A stretch of DNA of 64,000 nt from NCBI RefSeq assembly GCF_009720485.1, contig NZ_CP045245.1, positions 248,001 through 312,000 on the forward strand, in the 5' to 3' direction. The notes beneath the pieces were generated by a model. That model did no database searches and was not told the DNA's origin. It was given only the letters and a program-made list of their open reading frames with translations. This DNA comes from Cellulomonas sp. JZ18 (GTDB lineage Bacteria > Actinomycetota > Actinomycetes > Actinomycetales > Cellulomonadaceae). Below are positions 37,049 to 46,704 of this stretch, one piece after another (within the stretch, counting starts at the first letter, position 1; the number at the start of each line of letters is the position of its first letter). The position numbers were made by a program, and so were the translations under genes.

Positions 37049-39754
37049 ATGGCGATGACTCGAGGAGGGCCCGGTGGCGCACGCACGGTCGGACGGCTGC
37101 TGCCGGCCTCCGCGGCCGGCGCGGCACTCGTGCTGGGTGCGGCGGTGAGCGGCGCGTCCGGCGCCGCGGCGGCGGAGGGGCCGGCGCCCGACCCGTGGGT
37201 GTCGGTGATCCCGGAGGGGTACCACCGGTTCACGGTCCCCCAGGCCGAGGCCGAGCGGATCGTGGGCGAGCGCCCCGCGGTGCTCGAGCTGCAGGGGAAC
37301 ATCGGGCCGAGCGGCACCTGGTCGGACCTGGCGCTCGACCCCAGCGGCGAGAGCTACCAGGGCACGGTGGGCCCGCTCGCGCCGGGGCTGTACCACTACC
37401 AGTACACGGCGACCGCGGCGGACCGGACGAAGACGTCCTTCAAGGAGCCGACCAGCCCCGTCGCCGTGACCTCGCACCCGACGTGGAACACGTTCTTCGT
37501 GCCCGGCCCGTCGGTGCAGTGGATGGCCGACGTGCCCGCGGGCGGCGCCGTCGAGGAGCTGACGTGGACGAGCCCGTCCACGGACGACGAGCACGAGGCC
37601 CTCGTCTGGACGCCCCCGGGCTACGACGACGAGCGCGCCGACGCCTACCCGGTGCTGTACCTGCTGGCGGACGGCGACCAGTCGGCGCGCGAGTGGGCCG
37701 AGCTGGGCCGCGCCCCGCAGGTGCTGGACAACCTGGCCGCCGAGGGCCGGCTCGAGCCGATGGTCGTCGTCATGGCGCAGGTCGGCGGCGGCGACGCGCG
37801 CACCGAGCTGCTCGACGGGGTGGTCACCGCCACGCGCGACGCCTTCCACGTCTCCGACCGGGGCGACGACCAGGCCGTCGCGGGCATCGGGGACGGTGCG
37901 GCGCAGGCGCTGGGCGTCCTGCGCACGGACCCGGGCGCGTTCGGCTCCGTCGGCGCGTTCTCGGGCCGGCTCAACGGGTCGCTGAGCGCCGCCACGGCGG
38001 AGGAGGTCAACGCCCGCACCGACCTGCTGCGCGTCTACGTGGGCAACGAGCTCGACCCGTCGTTCAACCGCACGTACGCGCTGCTGCGCACCCTCACGGC
38101 GGCGGGCGTCGAGCACGAGTTCGACGGCGTCGACCCCGACTCGGGCGGCACGTGGGACACGTGGCGCGAGGGCCTGCGGGACTTCGCGGGGCGCCTGTTC
38201 CGGGACGTCGACGACCACGGCCCGCGGGCCGGGCACCGCCCGCTCGACGCGCCGTACACGCCACCCGCGCCGGGGTCGGTCACGACCCCGCACGTCGACG
38301 AGCACGGCATCGTCACCTTCGAGACCGGCACGCAGTGGGCCGACGCGAAGGACGTGACGGTGTGGGCCAACTGGGCGCCCAACGGCGCGTGGTTCCGGGT
38401 GCCGATGACGAAGGTCGGCGACCGGTGGCGCGTGCAGGTCGGCCCGCTCGACGGCTTCTACTACTACCGCTACGTCGTCGACGGCGTGGACCACAAGGAC
38501 CCCGCCGACACGGTGAACACCCTCACCGGGGTCAGCCCGCTGTTCGTGCCGGGCGAGACCGACCGCATGCTCACCGACGTCCCCGAGGGCCGCGGCGGGG
38601 AGCTGTCCGTGCTGACGTACGACAGCGCGGTCGCCGGCGAGGAGCGCTCGGCCTACGTGTGGACGCCGCCCGGCTACGACGCGGACCGCGCGGAGCCGTA
38701 CCCCGTGCTGTACCTCAACCACGGCGGCGGGCAGAGCTGGGGCGACTGGGTCGAGGTCGGCCGCGCGAAGCAGATCCTCGACAACCACTCCGTCGACGGG
38801 GCGATCGTCCCGATGGTCGTCGTGATGGGCAACGGCAACGTGCCCGACTTCCCGGCGGAGCTGCTGGAGAACCTCGCGCCGGCGGCACGCGCGGAGTACA
38901 ACATCGCGCCCGACGGCGCGCGGCAGGCGCTGGCGGGGCTCTCGATGGGCGCCATGAACACGCTCAACACGTGGCTCACGCACCCGGGCGAGTTCCAGTG
39001 GATCGGCGCGTTCTCCGGCGGGCTGTTCTTCGGCACGCCGCAGTTCGACCCGGCCGCGGTCAACGCGGGCACGCGCCTGGCCCGGATGTACACCGGTGAC
39101 GTCAGCGACTTCACCTACGGCCTGACCATGGACCTGCTGCGCCTGCTGGACGAGCGCGGCGTGGAGCACGAGTTCGCCGGCGTCACCCAGGGCCCGCACG
39201 GGTTCGACACGTGGCAGGCCAACCTGATCGACTTCCTGCCCCGGATCTTCCGGGAGACGACGGGCGACGTGACGGTCCGCGCGACCGTGCCCGAGGAGGC
39301 GGGCGGGGTGCTCGCGCTCACGGTGGCGGGCGACCGGGCCGTCGACCTCGGGCCGGCGCAGAACGCGGGCGACCGCCTGCGCTTCACCGGGGAGCTGCCG
39401 GACGTGACCGTGAGCGACTCGCGGTCGGTCGCGCAGGCGGGTGCGGGGGGCTGGGCCGTCAACGGCCAGGCGCACACCTTCACCTCCGGCACGCGGGTGC
39501 TCGGGGGCGAGCACCTCGGGTGGGTGCCGCGGGTGACGACGCCGCGGGCCGGCCTGGTCGCCGGGGACGCACGCGCCACCCGGCTCGCCGGCGGCGACGG
39601 CCTCGCCGTGCCGGCGCGGCTGGCCACGGCCGGGCCCGAGGGCCGGCAGGGCTCGGCGACGCTCGGGGCCCAGCTGCGGCTCGAGGTGCCCGTCGACACC
39701 CGGCCGGGGACCTACGAGGGCGCGGTGACGCTCTCGCTGTTCCCCGTCGACTGA
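37049..39754 (+). CDS. secreted double-module CE1-like esterase with WxL-type C-terminal domain
   Basis: Secreted protein of 901 residues: signal peptide (about 1-42), an early-Ig/CBM48-like module and esterase module 1 (about 45-395), the same pair again (about 400-740), and a C-terminal WxL-like surface domain (about 745-901). Module 2 is intact, with nucleophile GLSMGA (Ser632) and catalytic His717 in GPHGFDTW. In module 1 the serine is replaced by Asp282 (GIGDGA) and the His region reads GGTWDTW, so module 1 looks inactive. CE1-like members include feruloyl and acetyl-xylan esterases; the xylan context favours either. Start ATG 37049 follows GAGGAGGA. Preceded by two LacI-type operators. 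Confidence 0.88.
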   Translation: MAMTRGGPGGARTVGRLLPASAAGAALVLGAAVSGASGAAAAEGPAPDPWVSVIPEGYHRFTVPQAEAERIVGERPAVLELQGNIGPSGTWSDLALDPSGESYQGTVGPLAPGLYHYQYTATAADRTKTSFKEPTSPVAVTSHPTWNTFFVPGPSVQWMADVPAGGAVEELTWTSPSTDDEHEALVWTPPGYDDERADAYPVLYLLADGDQSAREWAELGRAPQVLDNLAAEGRLEPMVVVMAQVGGGDARTELLDGVVTATRDAFHVSDRGDDQAVAGIGDGAAQALGVLRTDPGAFGSVGAFSGRLNGSLSAATAEEVNARTDLLRVYVGNELDPSFNRTYALLRTLTAAGVEHEFDGVDPDSGGTWDTWREGLRDFAGRLFRDVDDHGPRAGHRPLDAPYTPPAPGSVTTPHVDEHGIVTFETGTQWADAKDVTVWANWAPNGAWFRVPMTKVGDRWRVQVGPLDGFYYYRYVVDGVDHKDPADTVNTLTGVSPLFVPGETDRMLTDVPEGRGGELSVLTYDSAVAGEERSAYVWTPPGYDADRAEPYPVLYLNHGGGQSWGDWVEVGRAKQILDNHSVDGAIVPMVVVMGNGNVPDFPAELLENLAPAARAEYNIAPDGARQALAGLSMGAMNTLNTWLTHPGEFQWIGAFSGGLFFGTPQFDPAAVNAGTRLARMYTGDVSDFTYGLTMDLLRLLDERGVEHEFAGVTQGPHGFDTWQANLIDFLPRIFRETTGDVTVRATVPEEAGGVLALTVAGDRAVDLGPAQNAGDRLRFTGELPDVTVSDSRSVAQAGAGGWAVNGQAHTFTSGTRVLGGEHLGWVPRVTTPRAGLVAGDARATRLAGGDGLAVPARLATAGPEGRQGSATLGAQLRLEVPVDTRPGTYEGAVTLSLFPVD

Positions 39755-39773
39755 CCCGGGGCGCCGTCCCCAC

Positions 39774-39810
39774 GCGTGCGCGCACGGCGGCCGCCGCCGT
39801 GCGCGCACGC
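39774..39810 (+). terminator. 17-bp perfect hairpin between esterase and DUF916 genes
   Basis: GCGTGCGCGCACGGCGG and its exact complement with a three-base loop, 19 bases after the esterase stop and ending just before the ribosome site of the next gene. It could reduce read-through and lower expression of the DUF916 gene, or stabilise the upstream transcript. Confidence 0.65.
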
Positions 39811-39828
39811 AGGCCACCAGGAGGTCCC

Positions 39829-41010
39829 ATGCTCCCCGGCACGCTGCGCGCCGCGCTGGCCGCGCTCGTCCCGCTCGTCGCGCTCGCGGTCGTCCCGCCG
39901 GCGGCGGCGGCCCCGGCCCCCGAACCCGTCGCGCCGTCGGCGGCGCCCGTCGCGCCCGCGGCGCCCGTCACCTGGACGATGCAGCCGTCCTCCGCCGAGG
40001 GACCGGACGGCCGGGTCTCGCTGCGGCACGTCCTCGACCCGGGGGCGTCCGTCGCGGACCACGTCACGGTCGCCAACCTCGGGGAGGCCCCGGCGACGTT
40101 CCTGGTGCACGTCGGGGACGGCACCGTGTCGCCGGCCGGCGACTTCGACGTCCTGCCGGTGGACGAGGGGCCCCGTGACGGCGGCGCGTGGGTCACGCTC
40201 GGCGACGTCGAGGGCGCCGAGCGGCTGGGGCCGGGCAGCCTGCGCGTGAGCGTGCCGGCGGCGTCCGCCGTGACGGTCCCGCTGACGATCGCGGTGCCGG
40301 CCGACGCCCGCCCGGGCGACCACCCGGCGGGGGTCGTGGCCGAGCTCGTCGACGCGGGACCGAGCCGGGTGCGCTTCGCCGCGCGGGTCGGCGTCCGCGT
40401 GCACCTGCGCGTGGCGGGCGAGGTGACCGCCCGGCTCGTGGCGGACGACGTGCGGGCGCGGTGGCAGCCGTCGTGGAACCCCTTCTCCCCCGGCACGGTG
40501 CGCGTGACGTACGCGCTGGTGAACAGCGGCGACGTGCGCCTGGGCGCGCGGGGGACCGTGTCCGCCTCCGGGCCCTTCGGTGCCGGCGCGACGCACCGCG
40601 ACGCGGACCGGCGCGAGGTGCTGCCCGGCGGGTCGGCGCAGGAGGTGGTGGACCTGCCCGCGTGGCCGCTGCTGCGCACGGGCGTGCGCGTGCACGTCGC
40701 GCCGACGGTCGTCGGCGAGGACGCGGTCGACGCACGGCTCGAGGCGACCGCCGTGGAGGTGACGGCGTGGACGCCGCCGTGGTCGCAGCTGGCGCTCCTC
40801 GCGCTGGTCGCGGCCCTGCTCGTCGCCGTCCGCGCGCTGCGGCGACGTGCCGCGCGGCGCGTGCAGGCCCGCATCGACGCCGCGGTGGTCGCCGCCACGA
40901 CGCCGCCGGCACGGCCCGCCCCGCCGGCCTCCTCGCCGCCCGCCCCGCGGCCCTCCTCACCGCCCGCGGCACCCCGGCCCGACGTCGTCCCCCGCGTGAC
41001 CGAACCGTGA
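39829..41010 (+). CDS. DUF916-type surface protein (WxL peptidoglycan-binding partner)
   Basis: Exported protein of 393 residues: signal peptide (about 1-28), a two-part Ig-like DUF916 region (from TWTMQPSSAEGPDG to about residue 310), one C-terminal membrane helix (LALLALVAALLVAVRAL) and a cytoplasmic Pro/Ala-rich tail of about 50 residues. In firmicutes DUF916 proteins bind peptidoglycan and pair with WxL proteins at the cell surface. Directly upstream is an esterase ending in a WxL-like domain, so the two probably form one surface complex. ATG 39829 follows AGGAGG. Confidence 0.85.
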   Translation: MLPGTLRAALAALVPLVALAVVPPAAAAPAPEPVAPSAAPVAPAAPVTWTMQPSSAEGPDGRVSLRHVLDPGASVADHVTVANLGEAPATFLVHVGDGTVSPAGDFDVLPVDEGPRDGGAWVTLGDVEGAERLGPGSLRVSVPAASAVTVPLTIAVPADARPGDHPAGVVAELVDAGPSRVRFAARVGVRVHLRVAGEVTARLVADDVRARWQPSWNPFSPGTVRVTYALVNSGDVRLGARGTVSASGPFGAGATHRDADRREVLPGGSAQEVVDLPAWPLLRTGVRVHVAPTVVGEDAVDARLEATAVEVTAWTPPWSQLALLALVAALLVAVRALRRRAARRVQARIDAAVVAATTPPARPAPPASSPPAPRPSSPPAAPRPDVVPRVTEP

Positions 41011-41027
41011 TCTACATCGATTGACAC
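41010..41027. promoter_or_regulatory. LacI-type operator 3, before the sugar ABC operon
   Basis: ATCTACATCGATTGACAC, with core ACATCGAT around the central CpG. It begins at the stop codon of the DUF916 gene and contains TTGACA, a plausible -35 element, so repression of the ABC promoter is likely. Confidence 0.65.
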
Positions 41028-41065
41028 GGACACTTCGCCCTTGCCACGGTGGCAGCCGGACGCTC

Positions 41066-41083
41066 GTCTACAACGATGCAGAC
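41066..41083. promoter_or_regulatory. LacI-type operator 4, before the sugar ABC operon
   Basis: GTCTACAACGATGCAGAC, part of a longer 24-base imperfect palindrome at 41063-41086 (arms CTCGTCT/AGACGAG). It lies about 90 bases before the binding-protein start. Confidence 0.75.
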
Positions 41084-41173
41084 GAGCCGGCGGCGCACGC
41101 CCTCGCGGCGCCACCCGGGAGCGTCCTCGGGCCATCCGGCCGGTACTCGACGAGGAGTAGGAAGGCAGCTCGG

Positions 41174-42472
41174 ATGAACATCAGGAAGGTGCTGGCGGCC
41201 TCGACCGCGGCGCTCGTGTGCGCCGGCGGACTGGCGGCGTGCGGCGGCGGCGGTGACGGCGGATCCGGCGGTGACGGCGGCGACGTCTCGATGACGTTCT
41301 GGCACAACGCGTCCACGGGCGCCGGCAAGCAGTTCTGGGACGACACCGTCGCCGCGTTCATGGAGGAGAACCCCGGCGTCACCATCAAGGTCCAGTCGAT
41401 CCAGAACGAGGACCTCGACGGCAAGCTCCAGACGGCCCTCAACTCGGGCGACGCGCCGGACATCTTCCTGCAGCGCGGCGGCGGCAAGATGGCCGCGATG
41501 GTCCGGGCCAACCAGCTGCTCGACATCAGCGACCTCATCACGGACGAGACCAAGGAGCTCATCCCCGAGGGCTCGTTCAAGGCGAACCAGATCGAGGGCA
41601 AGACGTACGCGATGCCCATCGCGGTGCTGCCCGGCGGCATCTGGTACAGCAAGGACCTGTTCGCCCAGGCCGGGATCACGTCGACGCCGACCACGATCGA
41701 CGAGCTGGACGCCGCGGTGTCCGCGCTCAAGGCCGCGGGGATCCAGCCGGTCGCGCTCGGTGCCAAGGACGCCTGGCCGGCGGCCCACTGGTACTACTTC
41801 TTCGCGCTGCGCGCGTGCAGCCCGGACACGCTCGAGGCGGCCGCGGAGTCCATGACGTTCGACGACCCGTGCTGGGTCGACGCGGCGGAGAACCTCAAGG
41901 CCTTCGCGGACACCGAGCCCTTCAACGAGGGCTTCCTCACCACGGCCGCGCAGCAGGGCGCCGGCTCGTCCGCGGGTCTGCTCGCCAACCACCAGGCCGC
42001 CATGGAGCTCATGGGCGCGTGGAACCCCGGGGTCATCGCGTCCCTCACGCCGGACGAGCAGCCGCTGCCCGACCTCGACTGGTTCCCGTTCCCGGAGGTC
42101 CCGGGCGGCGAGGGCGAGCCGGGCTCGATCCTCGGCGGGGTCGACGGCTACTCGTGCTCGGCCCAGGCGCCGGAGCAGGAGTGCGCGGACTTCCTCAACT
42201 TCATCGCGCGCACCGACGTGCAGGAGGACTACTACCGCGCGTTCAACGCGCCCACGGTGAACACCGAGTCGCAGAAGGTCATCGAGGAGCCCTACCTGCA
42301 GAACGTGCTCGCCGCGTACAACGCCGCGCCGTACGTCTCGCAGTGGCTCGACACGGTGTACGGCCAGAACGTCGGCAACGCGCTCAACGTGGGCGTCGTC
42401 GACATGCTCGCCGGCAAGCGCGACGCCGCGGGCATCGTCGAGGCGGTCAACGACGCCGCGGCGCGGTCCTAG
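41174..42472 (+). CDS. sugar ABC transporter, substrate-binding lipoprotein
   Basis: Extracellular solute-binding protein of family 1, 432 residues. The lipobox is LAAC with the lipidated Cys23, followed by a Gly/Asp-rich spacer. The mature part starts VSMTFWHNASTGAGKQFWDD and has the usual PGVTIKVQS and GDAPDIFLQRGGG segments. By context it should bind xylo-oligosaccharides or related oligosaccharides (inference). First gene of a three-gene operon; no ATPase gene is present, so a shared MsiK-like ATPase encoded elsewhere is expected. ATG 41174 follows AGGAAGG. Confidence 0.93.
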   Translation: MNIRKVLAASTAALVCAGGLAACGGGGDGGSGGDGGDVSMTFWHNASTGAGKQFWDDTVAAFMEENPGVTIKVQSIQNEDLDGKLQTALNSGDAPDIFLQRGGGKMAAMVRANQLLDISDLITDETKELIPEGSFKANQIEGKTYAMPIAVLPGGIWYSKDLFAQAGITSTPTTIDELDAAVSALKAAGIQPVALGAKDAWPAAHWYYFFALRACSPDTLEAAAESMTFDDPCWVDAAENLKAFADTEPFNEGFLTTAAQQGAGSSAGLLANHQAAMELMGAWNPGVIASLTPDEQPLPDLDWFPFPEVPGGEGEPGSILGGVDGYSCSAQAPEQECADFLNFIARTDVQEDYYRAFNAPTVNTESQKVIEEPYLQNVLAAYNAAPYVSQWLDTVYGQNVGNALNVGVVDMLAGKRDAAGIVEAVNDAAARS

Positions 42473-42486
42473 GGGCACCGGACCCG

Positions 42487-43500
42487 ATGACGTCCATCCG
42501 CGAGAACTCGCCCCCCGCGGGCTCGCGCGGCGACCTGCCGGCCGGCGGGAGCGGCACCCCCGTGGTGCCGCCCCCGCCGGTCCGGCGTCGGCCCGGCCTC
42601 GGCTGGGCCGAGCGCCTCGAGATCGCCGCGCTGTCCGGCCCCGCCCTGATCGTCTTCCTCGCCTTCGTGATCTTCCCCGTGGTCATGGCCGCGTACTACG
42701 GCTTCTTCCGCTGGGAGGGGTACGGGGTGCCGACGGACTTCGTGGGGCTGAAGAACTACGTCACGATCCTGCAGGACCCGCTGTTCCACGACGCCCTGCG
42801 GCACAACGCGACGATCGTCGTGCTCTCACTCGTGCTGCAGGGACCGGCGGCGGTCCTGCTCGCGCTGCTGCTCAACCGGCGCATGCGCGGCCAGTCGCTC
42901 ATCCGCGTCCTGATCTTCGTGCCGTACGTGATCTCCGAGGTCGTCGTCGGCACCGGCTGGAGCCTCATGCTCCAGAGCACCGGCGCGCTCAACGACCTGC
43001 TGGGCAAGATCGGCCTCGGCGCGCTCGAGAACGAGTGGCTGTCCGACCCCGACATCGCGATGTGGACCCTCATGGGGATCATCACGTGGAAGTACGTCGG
43101 GTTCGCCGTGATCATCTTCCTCGCCGGCCTGCAGGGGATCCCGGAGGAGCTGCACGAGGCCGCGGCGATCGACGGCGCGTCCTACTGGCAGGTGCAGCGC
43201 CGGATCACGCTGCCGCTGCTGGGGCCGACGCTGCGCATCTGGGCGTTCCTGTCGATCATCGGCTCGCTGCAGCTGTTCGACCTCGTCTACATCATCTGGG
43301 GCCAGTACATCGCCTCCACGGCGGGCACCTCGACGATGGCGACCTACATGGTCTCGTACGGCCGCAACGCCGGCAGCTACGGCTACGGCAACGCGGTCGC
43401 GGTCGTGCTCTTCCTGATCTCGCTCGTCGCCGCCCTCGTCTACCAGCGCTTCGTGCTGCGCCGGGACACCGAGGGCGCCCTCACGGGAGGTGCGCGCTGA
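42487..43500 (+). CDS. sugar ABC transporter permease, first subunit
   Basis: MalF/UgpA-type permease of 337 residues with six helices and a Pro-rich cytoplasmic N terminus of about 40 residues. The EAA loop is EAAAIDGASYWQVQRRITLP, which contacts the ATPase. The start lies 14 bases after the binding-protein stop. Confidence 0.94.
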   Translation: MTSIRENSPPAGSRGDLPAGGSGTPVVPPPPVRRRPGLGWAERLEIAALSGPALIVFLAFVIFPVVMAAYYGFFRWEGYGVPTDFVGLKNYVTILQDPLFHDALRHNATIVVLSLVLQGPAAVLLALLLNRRMRGQSLIRVLIFVPYVISEVVVGTGWSLMLQSTGALNDLLGKIGLGALENEWLSDPDIAMWTLMGIITWKYVGFAVIIFLAGLQGIPEELHEAAAIDGASYWQVQRRITLPLLGPTLRIWAFLSIIGSLQLFDLVYIIWGQYIASTAGTSTMATYMVSYGRNAGSYGYGNAVAVVLFLISLVAALVYQRFVLRRDTEGALTGGAR

Positions 43501-44393
43501 TGGCCGCCTCGTCCCTCGCCCCGCCGCCGCTGCGGCCGGCACCCCGCCTCCTGCGGGGCCGCCGGGCCCGGGCCCCGCTGCCCTGGGGCAGCCCCGCGGT
43601 GTACGCGGTGGCGACCCTGCTGATCATCGCGATGCTCGCACCGGTCGCGTACGTGGTGGTCGGCGGGTTCCGCACCAACGCGCAGATCACCTCCGACCCG
43701 TCGGGCCTGCCCTCGCCCTGGCAGGCGGGCAACTACCTCGACGTGCTCGGCGGCGGGGTGTTCTGGCGGCAGGTCGCGAACTCGACGGTCGCGGCCCTGG
43801 CCACCACGGTCGGCGTCGTCGCGCTCGGGCTCATGGTGAGCTTCGTCCTCGCCCGCTACCGGTTCCGCGGGCAGGGGCTCATGTACGCGCTGTTCGCGGC
43901 GGGCCTGATGTTCCCGATGACCGTGGCCATCACGCCGCTGTACATCCTCGTGCGGACGCTGGGCCTGATGAACGACCTCGGCGGGGTGATCCTGCCGCAG
44001 ATCGCGTTCGCGCTGCCGACCACCGTCATCATCCTCGTGCCGTTCCTGCGGGCGATCCCCACGGAGCTGCAGGAGGCGGCGGCGATCGACGGGTGCAGCC
44101 GCCTGGGCTTCTTCTGGCGCATGGTGCTTCCGCTGTCGCTGCCCGGCGTCATCACGGTCGGGATCCTCGCGTTCATCGCGAGCTGGAACAGCTACCTGCT
44201 GCCGCTGTTCATCCTCAACGACGCGGACGCCTTCACGCTCCCGCTCGGGGTGCAGGCCTTCGCGTCGGAGTACTCCGTGGACACCGCCAAGGTGCTGGCC
44301 TTCACGTCGCTGGCGATGCTGCCGGCGCTCGTGTTCTTCAGCCTCTTCGAGCGGCGCATCGTCGGTGGGCTGACGGGTGCCGTGAAGGGCTGA
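43500..44393 (+). CDS. sugar ABC transporter permease, second subunit
   Basis: MalG/UgpE-type permease of 297 residues with six helices. The EAA loop is EAAAIDGCSRLGFFWRMVLP. Its ATG shares one base with the stop of the first permease (TGATG), so the two are made in equal amounts. Confidence 0.94.
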   Translation: MAASSLAPPPLRPAPRLLRGRRARAPLPWGSPAVYAVATLLIIAMLAPVAYVVVGGFRTNAQITSDPSGLPSPWQAGNYLDVLGGGVFWRQVANSTVAALATTVGVVALGLMVSFVLARYRFRGQGLMYALFAAGLMFPMTVAITPLYILVRTLGLMNDLGGVILPQIAFALPTTVIILVPFLRAIPTELQEAAAIDGCSRLGFFWRMVLPLSLPGVITVGILAFIASWNSYLLPLFILNDADAFTLPLGVQAFASEYSVDTAKVLAFTSLAMLPALVFFSLFERRIVGGLTGAVKG

Positions 44394-44420
44394 CGCAGGC
44401 CCCTGCGGGGGAGGGCCGGC

Positions 44421-44463
44421 GGGGCCGTGCGGGACGGTGAGAGGGGCCGTCCCGTGCGGCCCC
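44421..44463 (+). terminator. hairpin after the sugar ABC operon
   Basis: Arms GGGGCCGTGCGGGACGG and CCGTCCCGTGCGGCCCC pair over 17 positions with two mismatches and a nine-base loop, 27 bases after the permease stop. The rest of the 347-base gap holds operator 5 and the xylanase leader. Confidence 0.65.
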
Positions 44464-44581
44464 GTCGCACGTCCGGACCCGGCTCGCACGGGGCGCCGAG
44501 GCTCCGATAGTTCCGAACGGCGCTCTGGCAACTCGTTGCACCTGCACCGCTGGCGCGGCGCCAGACTACCCGCCGAGGCGC

Positions 44582-44599
44582 GTCTACATCGATAGAGAT
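44582..44599. promoter_or_regulatory. LacI-type operator 5, before the xylanase gene
   Basis: GTCTACATCGATAGAGAT, closely matching operators 3 and 4 in the left half and core. It is about 140 bases upstream of the xylanase ATG, which implies a fairly long leader. Confidence 0.7.
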
Positions 44600-44617
44600 C
44601 ACCCTCCGGAGTGATGA

Positions 44618-46168
<1,551 letters not shown>

Positions 46169-46214
46169 GCGACCGCGTGGTGCACGACCGGCCCTGACGG
46201 CCGGGCGACGGACG

Positions 46215-46246
46215 ACGGGCGCGGCACCTGCGGGTGCCGCGCCCGT
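46215..46246 (+). terminator. hairpin terminator after the xylanase gene
   Basis: Perfect 14-base stem ACGGGCGCGGCACC/GGTGCCGCGCCCGT with a TGCG loop, 46 bases after the xylanase stop. Confidence 0.75.
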
Positions 46247-46302
46247 CGGCGTCCGCGGCCGGGGGGTTGTCCCGGCCGGTTCCGTCGCGCAATCATCGGC
46301 GG

Positions 46303-46704
46303 GTGACGATGACAACCGCGTCTGACGGTGCCGTGGCGGGCGACGCCGGCGTCCCCGTCGCCGCCGCGCTCTTCCGGTGCCTGGGCGACCCCTCGCGCCT
46401 CGCGATCCTGCGGCACCTGCTGCTCGGCGAGCACCGCGTGGTCGACCTGACGCGGCACATGAGCCTCGCGCAGTCGACGGTGTCGCAGCACGTCGCGTGC
46501 CTGCGTGACTGCGGCCTCGTCGTCGCCCGTCCCCAGGGGCGTGCCACCGTGCTCTCGGTCGCGCACCCGGCGGACGTGCTCGCGCTGCTGGCCGCCACCG
46601 AGGCCCTGCTCGGGCACGGCGGGGACGCGGTCGCGCTGTGCCCCGTGCGCCCTGCCTTCGGCGTCGGACCCGACGCCCGCGCCGGCGGCGAGGGCGCGGC
46701 GTGA
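46303..46704 (+). CDS. ArsR/SmtB-family metal-sensing repressor, CmtR-like
   Basis: Winged-helix regulator of 133 residues. The recognition helix ends QSTVSQHVACLRDCGLVVARPQGR; the Cys-x3-Cys pair at this point matches the cadmium/lead site of mycobacterial CmtR (CLRGCGLVVA). A further Cys near the C terminus (ALCPVRP) could be the third thiolate. It probably senses Cd/Pb/Zn and controls the coupled CDF exporter. TTGTCC (46267) and AATCAT (46291) give a promoter whose start point would fall at GTG 46303, so the mRNA is probably leaderless; ATG 46309 is an alternative start. Confidence 0.88.
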   Translation: MTMTTASDGAVAGDAGVPVAAALFRCLGDPSRLAILRHLLLGEHRVVDLTRHMSLAQSTVSQHVACLRDCGLVVARPQGRATVLSVAHPADVLALLAATEALLGHGGDAVALCPVRPAFGVGPDARAGGEGAA

